Positions 16,016 through 25,163 of a DNA stretch of 64,000 bases are shown here, piece after piece. Position 1 is the first letter of the stretch. Every line of letters begins with the position of its first letter. Below the pieces are notes generated by a model. It searched no databases. It was not told where the DNA came from and saw only the letters and a list, made by a program, of their open reading frames with translations. Made by a program: the position numbers and the translations under genes. This stretch comes from Mucilaginibacter sp. KACC 22773 (GTDB lineage Bacteria; Bacteroidota; Bacteroidia; Sphingobacteriales; Sphingobacteriaceae), in contig NZ_CP117883.1 of the NCBI RefSeq assembly GCF_028736215.1, forward strand, positions 3,906,001 through 3,970,000, given 5' to 3'.

Positions 16016-16608
16016 TGATGATCTAAACCGCTTACACCTCCCGAGATTACAAACTTCATAATGTCGGCTGCGCTTTTATCAATGGGTTTTACTTTGCTGG
16101 CATCAATAATGATAACCTGCCCGGCAAATGAGTAAGAGTAAGGGAAATACACGGCAACTTCGCCGGGCAGCCCTAAAACAGCGAGGTCCTTTTGAACAAG
16201 AAAGCCAATTTTTTTCAGCCCGAACTCATTTATTTCTACCAAAACAGGCTCGTTAAATTTTTTCTCTTCGCCTACGAAGGCCTCGGTAAGGTCTTTTATA
16301 GATGAATACAGGAATGCGAAGATGGGTAAACGGTTAAACCAGCGCTTAAACCAGTGTTTTATCGGATCGGTAATTACGTTGGTAACCAAAATGCCCGCTA
16401 TCATGATCACTACAATCACGTTCAGTATCCCCAGGCCCGGTATATACAGATGCTTCCCTGTTTTATCAACCAGCAGATCACTCAAATTCAACGCCTTATC
16501 AATTGTTGATACGCCCCAGTACATCAAAAAAATTGCCGCGCCTATAGGTACAACTACCAACAGGCCTTTGGCAAAATACCTGATTAAAACCCGTACAAAA
16601 TTGTTCAT
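16012..16608 (-). CDS. DUF502 family membrane protein
   Basis: 198 aa. Two membrane helices lie near the N terminus (about residues 10-32 and 55-80), followed by a soluble domain with the DUF502 pattern PGLGILNVIVVIMIAGILVTN, RLPIFAFLYSSIKDLTEAF and VLGLPGEVAVYFPYSYSFAGQ. The family is widespread in bacteria and plants (LCV-like proteins) but has no firmly assigned biochemical role. It is convergent with the MFS gene (stop codons overlap). The 220 bases upstream hold no other gene on this strand. Confidence 0.85.
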   Translation of the reverse strand: MNNFVRVLIRYFAKGLLVVVPIGAAIFLMYWGVSTIDKALNLSDLLVDKTGKHLYIPGLGILNVIVVIMIAGILVTNVITDPIKHWFKRWFNRLPIFAFLYSSIKDLTEAFVGEEKKFNEPVLVEINEFGLKKIGFLVQKDLAVLGLPGEVAVYFPYSYSFAGQVIIIDASKVKPIDKSAADIMKFVISGGVSGLDHH

Positions 16609-16829
16609 AAGCCCCTAAAATTTCTCCCTGTAAAAATACACCCTTTTAAATTGGCAAAAAAATAAAATAAAAGGGGCCCCCAAACGCTGGCAGGACTACT
16701 GGTTACATTTTTATAGTTTACATTTTTCACAGCTATTTCACACTTTATTTTACACTATAAGTGCAGTTTTCAATTTTATAATATGGTTGTAAATTCAATA
16801 TGTAGATTCAGCATTCTAAATCAACGCTT

Positions 16830-16976
16830 ATGTCACATATTACTTGCAAAAAATGTAAATCACAAATGGTTAGGCGGGGCCACAGACCTCCCTTTGTAAA
16901 AAAATTTTTAGGCTTTTTACCACTGAAGTGGTATAGTTGTGATTATTGTTTAAACTCTTTTTATAAATTGTCTTAA
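16830..16976 (+). CDS. small zinc-ribbon protein (48 aa)
   Basis: A 48-codon ORF in the 510-base gap between DUF502 and murF-alr. It begins MSHITCKKCKS and ends YSCDYCLNSFYKLS: two CxxC knuckles (Cys6/Cys9 and Cys37/Cys40) separated by a basic 27-residue stretch, the spacing of a compact zinc ribbon. No membrane segment or signal. I do not recognise a named family; small proteins of this design are often nucleic-acid or ribosome associated. The rest of the gap (16609-16829, 16977-17119) is AT-rich, with direct repeats of tttacattttt near 16705-16730 and no other gene that I can see. Confidence 0.6.
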   Translation: MSHITCKKCKSQMVRRGHRPPFVKKFLGFLPLKWYSCDYCLNSFYKLS

Positions 16977-17119
16977 CACGATTATCTTTTCGGTGCATAT
17001 GCTGATCCGTCAAGGTTAACGTTCAGGCAGATATGGCGACAAAGTTCACACTGCACAGGTGGGCAAATTATTATTTTTGTCCGCTTTTGACAAAAAAGTG
17101 TTAAAAATATTTTAAAAGC

Positions 17120-19585
17120 CTACTCGTAAAAATATACCCTTTTTACCCGCTGCGAAACATTAGTTAATATCTCGTACGGAATGGTGCCTATCTGTGTGGC
17201 CAACTCCTCAATACGCTGGTGCTGTTCGTCAAATATAACTACCTCATCTCCCTCGTTTACATCAAGGCCGCTTACATCCAGCATACACATATCCATGGTG
17301 ATGTTACCTACGGTTGGCACCAGGGTCCCTTTTACCAGCATTTTACCTACGCCGTTGCCAAATGCCCGCAAATAGCCGTCGGCATAACCAATACGCACAG
17401 TGGCAATTTTGCCGTCTTTAGCCAGCTTACCACTGCGGCTGTAGCTGATTGTATCTCCCGCTTTTATTTTTTTTACCTGTGCAATGCTTGTTTTTAAACT
17501 GGCTATAGGCTGCAACGCCCTGTTTGATGCAGGCACCGCCGAATCAATACCATATAAGCCAATGCCCAACCGTACCATATCATACTGTGCCGAAGGCCAA
17601 CGGATGATGCCAGCCGTATTACACAAATGCTTAATAACGGTATAACCAAGCGAGCGTTCAATCTCTTTAAATGCCTTTTCAAAACGTTTTATTTGTGTTT
17701 TGGTAAACTCGTCGTGTTTAACAGCCTCGCTTGCTGCCAGGTGCGAAAAAACAGATTGTACACGCACGTACCTGTTGGCTTCCAGCATATCGCATAGGGT
17801 ATCTATTTCATGATTCTCAAAGCCCAGCCTATGCATCCCGGTGTCTATTTTGATATTTACAGGATAGTTTGATATGTTGCGCCCTTTAGCATAACTCACA
17901 AAATCATCCAGCAAACCGAAACTATAAATTACCGGCTCCAACTTGTATTCGGTCAGCTTATCAAATGCCGAAGCTTCTGGGTTCAATACCATGATAGGCA
18001 GGTTTATGCCGGCCTGCCTTAATGCGGCTCCCTCGTCAATATAGGCAACTGCCAGGTAATCAACCTTATTGTATTGCAGCATATTGGCTACCTCAAAAGT
18101 GCCGCTGCCATAGCTAAAGGCTTTTACCATCGCCATCACTTTTACACCCGATTTCAGTTTAGATTTATAAAAATCAAGATTACTCAATAAAGTATTCAGG
18201 TTAATCTCTAAAATTGTTTCATGGGCTTTTTGGGCCAGCGCGCGGCTTATTCGTTCAAATTCAAAACTACGTGAACCTTTGATCAGGATGGTTTCATCTT
18301 TAAAATCAAGCTGCTTCAGGTGCTGTAGCATTGCAGCTGTATCGTTAAAAAAATGATGCTCAGCTACGTTAAAGTACTCCCTATGGTTTACCAAAGCATC
18401 GCCAACACCAATGAATTTATCTACCTTTTTACCAGCCACCAGATCAGCAACTTGCTGATAAAGTACATCCTGTGGCAACCCCGACTGGTAGATATCTGAC
18501 AGGATGAGTGTTTTTTTATGATGTTGATTTTGCTGGCCTAAAAAATTAAGCGCAATTTCCAATGATTGCAGATCGGAGTTGTAAGAGTCATCAATCACCG
18601 AGCAATTGTTTATGCCGTTTTTTAATTCAAGGCGCATGCTTACCGGCACCAGGCGTTCAATACGTTTATCAGCCTCAACAGCACTATACCCAAGGGCCAG
18701 CATAGTTGCCCAGCAAACAATAGCATTCTCTATCGACGCTTCGTCGGTAAAGGGCACCAGGCATTCAATCTCCTGTTTTTGGTAATAAGCGCGCAGGTAA
18801 TAGTTTTTGGAGATCACCGTCCCGCTAAAAACGTACAAGTCGGCCTGGTTAAATTTACGGCTCCAGGTAAATGTTTCTTTGGCCTGTATATCTCTCCTAA
18901 AATCGATCAGCAGGTCGTAATTGCAAATCAGTTTTTGGCTGTTTTTAAATAATTCAAGCTTCTCCAAAACCTTCTCCCGCCTGCTGGTAAAACCCTCGTC
19001 ATGCGCTGTACCAATATGCGTAAGCACACCTACCTGGGGCTTAATAATAGCCTCCAGCTTTTCCATTTCATTAATGGTTGATATTCCGGCTTCAAAAATC
19101 CCCAAATCATTGCGGCTGTTTATCTGCCATACCGAAAGCGGCACCCCTATTTGCGAGTTATAGCTTTTTGGGTTACGCACAATATTTTTATCGGCGTTAA
19201 GCAGCTGGTATAGCCACTCCTTTACAATAGTTTTACCGTTACTGCCGGTTATGCCTATTACCTGTAGGTTAAACCTGCCCCGGTGGTGGGCAGCCAAAGC
19301 CTGCAAGGCAGCCAGGGGATCGGCTACTATTAAAAAATTGGCTTCGGGTAAGTTAAATTCGGGACCATGCTCCACCACAAAATTACGTACGCCAGCCGCG
19401 TAAGCGCCGGCAACAAACTCGTGGCCGTTACGCCTGCCGCTTAGGGCAAAAAATAAGCCTTCGGTTGCGTTATTTAAACGGCGGCTATCGGTAAACAGTG
19501 CGCTGATGATATATTCTTTTACAATGTTGCCGCCTGCATTAATGATCTGTTTAACTTCGGTTATCTGGTACTGGTTGTTAAGCAT
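17120..19585 (-). CDS. murF-alr: bifunctional MurF ligase / alanine racemase
   Basis: The N-terminal half (about 1-450) is UDP-N-acetylmuramoyl-tripeptide:D-Ala-D-Ala ligase, with ATP loop GITGSNGKTIVKEWL, substrate region NPKSYNSQIGVPLSV and DDSYNSD. The C-terminal half (about 455-821) is PLP alanine racemase, with the PLP lysine in VMAMVKAFSYGSG, the catalytic tyrosine in ISYSRSG, and GYADGYLRAFGN. The fusion supplies D-Ala and ligates D-Ala-D-Ala to the peptidoglycan precursor. This fusion is standard in Bacteroidetes, so its presence supports the taxonomic call. 821 aa is the usual length. It is divergent from recX with 60 bases between. Confidence 0.95.
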   Translation of the reverse strand: MLNNQYQITEVKQIINAGGNIVKEYIISALFTDSRRLNNATEGLFFALSGRRNGHEFVAGAYAAGVRNFVVEHGPEFNLPEANFLIVADPLAALQALAAHHRGRFNLQVIGITGSNGKTIVKEWLYQLLNADKNIVRNPKSYNSQIGVPLSVWQINSRNDLGIFEAGISTINEMEKLEAIIKPQVGVLTHIGTAHDEGFTSRREKVLEKLELFKNSQKLICNYDLLIDFRRDIQAKETFTWSRKFNQADLYVFSGTVISKNYYLRAYYQKQEIECLVPFTDEASIENAIVCWATMLALGYSAVEADKRIERLVPVSMRLELKNGINNCSVIDDSYNSDLQSLEIALNFLGQQNQHHKKTLILSDIYQSGLPQDVLYQQVADLVAGKKVDKFIGVGDALVNHREYFNVAEHHFFNDTAAMLQHLKQLDFKDETILIKGSRSFEFERISRALAQKAHETILEINLNTLLSNLDFYKSKLKSGVKVMAMVKAFSYGSGTFEVANMLQYNKVDYLAVAYIDEGAALRQAGINLPIMVLNPEASAFDKLTEYKLEPVIYSFGLLDDFVSYAKGRNISNYPVNIKIDTGMHRLGFENHEIDTLCDMLEANRYVRVQSVFSHLAASEAVKHDEFTKTQIKRFEKAFKEIERSLGYTVIKHLCNTAGIIRWPSAQYDMVRLGIGLYGIDSAVPASNRALQPIASLKTSIAQVKKIKAGDTISYSRSGKLAKDGKIATVRIGYADGYLRAFGNGVGKMLVKGTLVPTVGNITMDMCMLDVSGLDVNEGDEVVIFDEQHQRIEELATQIGTIPYEILTNVSQRVKRVYFYE

Positions 19586-19646
19586 GGTACGAATTTGGGC
19601 ATATTAATTTAACTATAGCGTATTTTTTGACGAATTTTGACTACCA

Positions 19647-20129
19647 ATGGATGGCCCTAAAAAAATCAAGATAACAGACCCTAAAATAGCCCTAACCAAG
19701 GCCGAAAATTACTGCGCCTACCAGGAACGATCACAGCAAGAGGTGCGCGACAAGCTTTACGAATGGGGCCTGCGGCCCGATGCCATTGAACAAGTAATAA
19801 GCGAACTGATACAAGGCAACTTTTTAAACGAAGAGCGCTTTGCCAAAGCCTACGCCAAAGGCAAGTTTAGCCAGAAAGCCTGGGGCCGAATAAAAATAAA
19901 ACAAGGCCTTAAACAGAAACGCGTACCTGATGTATTGATAAAAAAAGCCCTGTCAGCCATTGATGTCGACGATTATTTTGCAGCGTTAACCAGGCTATTG
20001 GATAAAAAAGCGGGCACCATGAGCGAGAAAAATGAACTTAAGCGCCGTTATAAGCTCCAACAGTACGCTATGGGCCGCGGGTACGAAGCAGACTTGGTTG
20101 CAGAAGTTTTGAAAGTCAACCAGTTATAA
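19647..20129 (+). CDS. recX: regulatory protein RecX
   Basis: RecX binds RecA filaments and limits recombination. The 160 aa protein consists of tandem three-helix repeats with the family markers AENYCAYQERSQQEVRDKL (about residues 15-33), VISELIQGNFLNEERFAKAYA (about 50-70) and KAWGRIKIKQGLKQKRV (about 76-92). No RecA gene lies next to it, as is usual in this phylum. It starts 60 bases from the divergent murF-alr gene and is followed after 28 bases by the promoter of tRNA-Gly. Confidence 0.9.
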   Translation: MDGPKKIKITDPKIALTKAENYCAYQERSQQEVRDKLYEWGLRPDAIEQVISELIQGNFLNEERFAKAYAKGKFSQKAWGRIKIKQGLKQKRVPDVLIKKALSAIDVDDYFAALTRLLDKKAGTMSEKNELKRRYKLQQYAMGRGYEADLVAEVLKVNQL

Positions 20130-20157
20130 ACTATTTTAAAAAAAGTGAAATTTTCCC

Positions 20158-20187
20158 TTGCAGAACATCCAATTCTGTCTATATTTG
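20158..20187 (+). promoter_or_regulatory. promoter of tRNA-Gly
   Basis: TTG (20158-20160), a 19-base spacer and TATATTTG (20180-20187) match the Bacteroidota housekeeping promoter (-33 TTG, -7 TAnnTTTG) exactly. It lies 48 bases ahead of the mature tRNA, in line with a short trimmed leader. Confidence 0.8.
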
Positions 20188-20235
20188 CACTCCCGCAAAC
20201 GAGATAGGCACACAGCTTACTCAAAGCAGGAGAAT

Positions 20236-20308
<73 letters not shown>

Positions 20309-20310
20309 CA

Positions 20311-20343
20311 AAGCCCTTCCATCAAAAGAAGGGTTTTATTTTT
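20311..20343 (+). terminator. weak terminator after tRNA-Gly
   Basis: AAGCCCTTC, loop CATCAAAA, and GAAGGGTTT form a nine-pair stem followed by a T-rich tail (TTATTTTT). It lies between tRNA-Gly and tRNA-Leu, so some read-through to tRNA-Leu may occur. Confidence 0.6.
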
Positions 20344-20358
20344 AAAGGTTAATCACCT

Positions 20359-20443
20359 GCTCAGATGGTGGAACTGGTAGACACGCAGGACTTAAAATCC
20401 TGTTCCCGTAAACGGAGTGCGGGTTCGATTCCCGCTCTGAGTA
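20359..20443 (+). tRNA. tRNA-Leu (anticodon UAA)
   Basis: An 85-base class II tRNA: acceptor GCTCAGA/TCTGAGT, anticodon stem GCAGG/CCTGC-type with loop containing TAA, a long variable arm (cccgtaaacgg), and T arm GCGGG-TTCGATT-CCCGC. CCA is not encoded. It sits at one edge of the recombinase island: the recombinase reading frame runs antisense through it. Confidence 0.96.
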
Positions 20444-21977
20444 CTGAACGGGAAAGATGCAACGGCTTGTATTCTTTCCCGTTTTTTTTATGCCTTAACT
20501 CCTTGTTAATTTGAAAGATAAGTTTAGCAGGTTCACTGATTCGCCCGGTTCGATAAGCCATACCGTCAAAACCTAGTTTTTCCCTGAATATCGAACCAAG
20601 TACCTCTCTTTTCGTCAATATATCCCCATCCAAAAACAACTCATCGAGCTTAGAAAGTGCCTCTATTGCCTTTAAAAGCATATTATCAATGCTTAACTGG
20701 TTCGAATTTTGGACCTTTGCCTCCGTCAAGGCCAATTCAAGCCTTTTTAACTTTTCCTCACATTCCCGTTTCATGATTTTATAATCATCATGATCCAGTT
20801 TTTCATCGAAAAGCATATCCCTGGCATTAGCCAGTTTTGCGTTCAATTTTGAGATTTCCTCGCTTATTTCCCTTCTTCCGACATGGGATGAACCCTTATA
20901 TATTCTATAAATATCCGAAACAACCATCTTATATAACTAACTCATTCCAGGTGCCGGTATATATTTTTTCAGCATTTTTGCCGCCTCCTTATTCATCTCG
21001 TCCGCTTTATAACGACAACCACAACCATAGGCTCCCTGAGCATGGTAATAATAATAAAAGCCACTTCTGCCTTTTGAAGCACTACCAGTAAGCGGACGAT
21101 CACATTTATCACACTGTAAAAAGCCCTTTAAGGGTAATGCTGCACATACCTTTACCGCCTGTACCCTAAGCACCTTTTTTCGGCCACTCAGGACATCCTG
21201 AACTTCATAAAATAAAGCTTCACTAATGATAGGCTCATGCAGGCCGTCCACCCATTGTTCATCTTCTTCTTTATACTGCCTGACCACGATCTTGCCGCAA
21301 TAAACTGGGTTCCTGACTTCCCGATGGAAATTAGACTTGCTGATCATAATCCCTTTATCATTGGCCATTTTCCTGATCTGATCAGGTGCAAATACGCCCT
21401 CCGCAATAGCTTCAAATATCCAGCGCATCATCGGGGCTTCTTTAGAATTAGGTACAATATATTTGCTGCCATCTTCACGGCTCCTGTTATCGTAGCCATA
21501 CGGTGCCCGTCCCATATACCGCCCCTCTTTCCTAGCCCTTCTCATGCCATGCTTGACGTTCAGGGCACGGCGGTCATTCTCTACCTCCGGCGTAGCAAGG
21601 TAAAACGCAAGCATGATTTTATTTTCGGGGATTTCGAGATTCAAGGGTTGTTCGACCGCCTGTGGCTCAATACCCCATTTGGACAGTCTACCAATCATTT
21701 GATAAGCATCACTTGTATTGCGGCTGAACCTGTCCCATTTGGTAAAAAGTATCAGGTTAATATGTTTACCCTTGCTTTTACTTAATTCCACTAACAGGCT
21801 GTTCCATTGTGGTCGGTTAAAAGTTTTAGCGGAATGATCTTCAAAAATCACCTTTCTGATTTCAATGGAGTTTATAGCACAATATTTCCTTAAACGTTCT
21901 TCCTGATCACGTTGGGAATAACCCTTATCTGCTTGTTCGTCCGTGCTTACCCTGATATACAAATCTGCTGATCTCAT
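20361..21977 (-). pseudogene. serine recombinase interrupted by an in-frame TAG
   Basis: The first 346 codons give a resolvase/invertase catalytic domain with nucleophile Ser11 in YIRVSTDEQADKGYSQ and FTKWDRFSRN, the recombinase domain (about residues 170-260) and a zinc-ribbon region (CDKCDRPLTGSASKGR...). A TAG at 20939-20937 stops it at GMS. The same frame then continues (LYKMVVSDIYRI...) with a coiled coil and the family's C-terminal KREVLGSIFREKLGFDG. I therefore read one gene of about 510-538 codons split by an amber mutation; the shortened product would lack the coiled coil needed for synapsis. The tail of the frame runs antisense through tRNA-Leu to 20361, so the native end probably lies before it. 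Two separate genes is the weaker alternative. Confidence 0.8.
20447..20489 (+). terminator. terminator after tRNA-Leu
   Basis: AACGGGAAAGA (20447-20457) pairs perfectly with TCTTTCCCGTT (20473-20483) over 11 bases and runs into eight T residues. It marks the end of the tRNA transcription unit and the start of the foreign region. Confidence 0.88.
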
Positions 21978-21985
21978 AAATGATA

Positions 21986-22159
21986 CTATATTTTAACGTA
22001 TTGACCTACAGACAATTTACCTATTTTATACATAAAATCCAAAATTATTTTCGCTTCTTCTATAGTAACTTTTGTGCCGTGTTCCTTCAATATTTGCACA
22101 GACATTTCAGGTGTTACCCGCCTGAGTTTGGGATCAATAAAATTCATTGCATTTAACAT
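21986..22159 (-). CDS. small recombinase-associated protein (57 aa)
   Basis: The ORF begins MLNAMNFIDPKLRRVTPEM and ends MYKIGKLSVGQYVKI, with a helical middle (KVTIEEAKIILDF). It ends eight bases before the recombinase start on the same strand, so the two form an operon. From memory, similar short proteins with a VTxEEAxxILDFxYK core precede this class of recombinase in Bacteroidetes; its role may be in controlling or aiding recombination. A start at the second Met (22147, MNFIDPK) is equally possible. The 170 bases upstream to 22330 are AT-rich; I see no other gene there. Confidence 0.6.
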   Translation of the reverse strand: MLNAMNFIDPKLRRVTPEMSVQILKEHGTKVTIEEAKIILDFMYKIGKLSVGQYVKI

Positions 22160-22329
22160 TAAAGCACAATGATCCTGACTTTAAAACGGAAGAATTGGGG
22201 ACCTTATTGGGGTCACCCTTTGAATAATTAGCGCTGTAATTCAATGATTCAAATAATAGTAAAAATTATAGTTTTGATATTATTGGTGATGCGTTAAGTT
22301 TTTATAAACGCAAACTTTCTTTATCGGAT

Positions 22330-22746
22330 GTGGATACCGCCACCCCTTTACATCTTCATATTTTCCGTCTCCGGCATTTGTCGGGAACGGGGGGATTCCG
22401 GGTATTAATTGCACGTGATAAACACTTGCTGGCGTCAGCTGATTTTTATCAGCAGGGCAGCAAGCTGCGTTTTTTTCACTCGGTCTCGGGCCCGGCGCTG
22501 GACCAGCAAGTGATAGCAGTAAATGCCGCCGAAGAGCAATTCCGGAATGTCAAAGGTACGCATGAACTCCGCTTTATTGATTTTTTCCTGTCTTCTAAAC
22601 CGCACCTGGAAGTCAGTACAGCTGATCAGAATATGGCAATCTATGCATTCGAAGATCAAGGCCTGAAAAGACTCACCGGTCGTCAGCTAACTAACCATTT
22701 TTCAAAATTAATAAAAAGTAAAAAACCTATTTCTTCACCCTTATAA
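22330..22746 (+). CDS. unrecognised 138 aa protein, island cargo
   Basis: I do not recognise this protein. The frame opens with GTG at 22330; the open frame reaches back to 22297 with no ATG, so either a GTG start or a lost 5' end is possible. It is a mixed alpha/beta soluble sequence with no signal peptide: GFRVLIARDKHLLASADFY near the N terminus and a basic C-terminal tail (SKLIKSKKPISS). It ends ten bases before the 776 aa gene on the same strand, which implies one operon. Being next to a recombinase suggests acquired cargo. Confidence 0.5.
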   Translation: MDTATPLHLHIFRLRHLSGTGGFRVLIARDKHLLASADFYQQGSKLRFFHSVSGPALDQQVIAVNAAEEQFRNVKGTHELRFIDFFLSSKPHLEVSTADQNMAIYAFEDQGLKRLTGRQLTNHFSKLIKSKKPISSPL

Positions 22747-22755
22747 ATCCGAAAC

Positions 22756-25086
22756 ATGAAACCTGTAACCTTACGCTTAAATTTAATACTTTTTGCTTTA
22801 CTGGCAGCACTTACGGCAAGTGCCCAACAGGAACAATCTGCAATCTACGATGCCATCGGTTTGTTAAATGCCAAGCATGGTGTCAATTTAATCATGATGC
22901 CGGATGTGCCAGGGTACCAGATGATTGACCCGGTAAAGGGGGTTGTAGTCAAAACAGCTCAAATGACTCCCTTAACTGGTGCTGACGTGGACCCAAAAGC
23001 GTCCCAACAGGTGATCATGAAAATCCTCGCCAGGAATGCCGGCTTAAAAGATGATGCAACGCTTGACGCTATCAAGGAAAAGTTCAAGGATAATCCGTTC
23101 CTAAGGGAAATTTTCTCCGCCGGTTTCAAAAGGCTCGATGCCGACAAAGCCTTAATCCCAGACCAAATTAACGGCAATATGATTTCAACAAGTTCAGGAA
23201 GTCCCGGGGTTAATTTGGTATCAAACCTGACTAACGGATCAGCTGATTATCTTATTAAACGGGCCAACGAAGAACTGACTATTTCCGTTATCGCCAAATT
23301 GCAGGCATTTATTGCCCGGTACCCGGAATTTAAAATTCTGTTTGACCATACGGTCACGCTGATCCAGCCTGTCGAACCTTACGATTATCAAAAAAAACTC
23401 GGCGCCCTAAAATGTGCTTTAAAGGAAGATCTGGACGTTTTGCCTGCCCAGCTGCCTTTGCTTTATCAGCTCCCGCGTTATAAAACGTTAAACGCCCGGG
23501 TACCCGTGATGACGCTGATTTTTACCGCCAGCGCAGTGGTTAATGAGATGAACGGCAAATTCGGTTTGGGTAAATCTTTGCATGATCTGGATAGCTGCGG
23601 CTTTCTACAGGCGGAAAATAATTATGCCGGTGTGATCAGGGTAGTTTCTGCAGTCTCTGACGGACTTCGAAAAAAAACCTTATCGGGTGATGAAAGCCTC
23701 GAGTATGATTATATAAGTCCAAGTGAGATCGCACAGGTGACTAATAACAATGCTGCTAATAAGTTGGAACTGTCAAGATACTTCCTGGGCTTAATATATC
23801 AACATGTCAGTGCAATACCCTTTTGGGTCGGTCAGGGTAAACAATCCGCGGCTGAGCTTTTAGCCTCTTGGGATAAAAATGAGAAACTCACTTCACTGAT
23901 TGACAATATCATTGCGTCTGGCTCTAAATTGCAATCGCTACAAACCCAACTGTCAGATCTTAAAAAGAATGACATGACCATCGGCCAACTTACTGGAAAA
24001 AGTTTTTTTTCAGTTGAACGCTTTACGCTTTATAACCAGTTGATCGTTACCTCTATGCAGCTTTGCGAGCCGTTTGTTTCGGGCTCAGACGCATCCTCTG
24101 CCCTTAAACAAGAGTTCAGCCGGGTTACCAACTACTGGCCGCCTTTTTCGCAGAGCGGAATAAGCATGGTTAAAGCTTTTTCACAAAAAGACTACCCGCT
24201 TGCCGTGCAGAACCTTAGTTCGATGCTCCAAACAGTCAGTCAGTATATGGAAAGCCGAGAGGGTGATGATGCTTTTGTAAAGTCAGCCAAAGCCGATGCG
24301 GAAGCGGATGCAGGCAAGGATATCGATGCGATCAATGATAAATTAAAAACTGTTAACGTTCAGCTAAAAACGTTATCCGGTACTGACGGCCCAACAGTTC
24401 AGGATAAAATAGCGATATCCGGCCAAACCCAGGCGCTGGAACAGCAACTTATAGTATTGAATGCACAAATGGATGCGGCTGTTTGGCAAAAGAAAAATGC
24501 CGACAAGGTGCTTTTTACGTTATCTAAAGTCATAGAATATTACCAGCTTTTTGCAGCCTTGACGCAAGCGGAGAATAGCGCCGCCGTGGAATCATTACTG
24601 GAAACTTATGCTTTACCCGCAGGCAGTTCCCGTGTCAAAAAGGAGACAGCCGCAAATATCGCAATCAACGCCTATGTCGGCATGTTTTTCGCCCGTTCCA
24701 AAAGTAATGGAACTGGATTCACTAACCAATATGGTTTAACGGCTCCCATTGGCGCTACTTTTAGTCTCGGTGCTGGTCAAGTCGGAAGTTTCAGCGCTTT
24801 TGTGGGGCTTGTTGATATCGGCAGTATTATTCGTTATAAACTCAATAGCCAGGGTGCATACGAACAAAACATCAATTTCGCAGGCCTCGTTTCTCCCAGC
24901 CTGCATTTCGTATACGGTTTTCCCGGTTACCTGCCGCTCTCATTGGGAGCTGGTGTCCAATGGACTACACCGACTACAACGGCAGATACACATATACAGC
25001 TAATGCCGCATTTTAACGCTTTTTTTGCAATTGATATCCCATTATTCAACCTGGCTGTCAGCCGCAAAAAAGGAAAGGATATGTAG
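22756..25086 (+). CDS. unrecognised secreted protein with C-terminal beta-barrel-like domain (776 aa)
   Basis: A cleavable signal peptide (LILFALLAALTASAQ) is followed by about 600 residues that are mostly helical, with a coiled-coil-prone stretch near residues 530-600 (AINDKLKTVNVQLKTLSG..., QTQALEQQLIVLNAQMDAA). The last 150 residues (from AYVGMFFARSKSNG to the end) alternate short hydrophobic strands with turns (GATFSLGAGQVGSFSAFVG, SPSLHFVYGFPG), like an outer-membrane beta barrel. The natural reading is a surface-anchored protein whose helical part lies in the periplasm or outside. Function unknown. It pairs with the small gene just upstream within the recombinase island. Confidence 0.65.
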   Translation: MKPVTLRLNLILFALLAALTASAQQEQSAIYDAIGLLNAKHGVNLIMMPDVPGYQMIDPVKGVVVKTAQMTPLTGADVDPKASQQVIMKILARNAGLKDDATLDAIKEKFKDNPFLREIFSAGFKRLDADKALIPDQINGNMISTSSGSPGVNLVSNLTNGSADYLIKRANEELTISVIAKLQAFIARYPEFKILFDHTVTLIQPVEPYDYQKKLGALKCALKEDLDVLPAQLPLLYQLPRYKTLNARVPVMTLIFTASAVVNEMNGKFGLGKSLHDLDSCGFLQAENNYAGVIRVVSAVSDGLRKKTLSGDESLEYDYISPSEIAQVTNNNAANKLELSRYFLGLIYQHVSAIPFWVGQGKQSAAELLASWDKNEKLTSLIDNIIASGSKLQSLQTQLSDLKKNDMTIGQLTGKSFFSVERFTLYNQLIVTSMQLCEPFVSGSDASSALKQEFSRVTNYWPPFSQSGISMVKAFSQKDYPLAVQNLSSMLQTVSQYMESREGDDAFVKSAKADAEADAGKDIDAINDKLKTVNVQLKTLSGTDGPTVQDKIAISGQTQALEQQLIVLNAQMDAAVWQKKNADKVLFTLSKVIEYYQLFAALTQAENSAAVESLLETYALPAGSSRVKKETAANIAINAYVGMFFARSKSNGTGFTNQYGLTAPIGATFSLGAGQVGSFSAFVGLVDIGSIIRYKLNSQGAYEQNINFAGLVSPSLHFVYGFPGYLPLSLGAGVQWTTPTTTADTHIQLMPHFNAFFAIDIPLFNLAVSRKKGKDM

Positions 25087-25163
25087 CCGGAATTTTCTTT
25101 AGTAGAGCGCGCATATCTTTTCTCAAACGGATTATTTTAATAAATTCATTTGAGCAATTTTAT

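Noticed and set aside
17120..19585. MurF-Alr fusion as a novelty
   Set aside because: The fusion is standard in Bacteroidetes, so it is annotated but not flagged as unusual.
20361..20445. C-terminal 25-30 residues of the recombinase frame (AGIEPALRLREQ...)
   Set aside because: Kept only as part of the open frame: it is antisense tRNA-Leu, so I do not treat it as a genuine protein domain.
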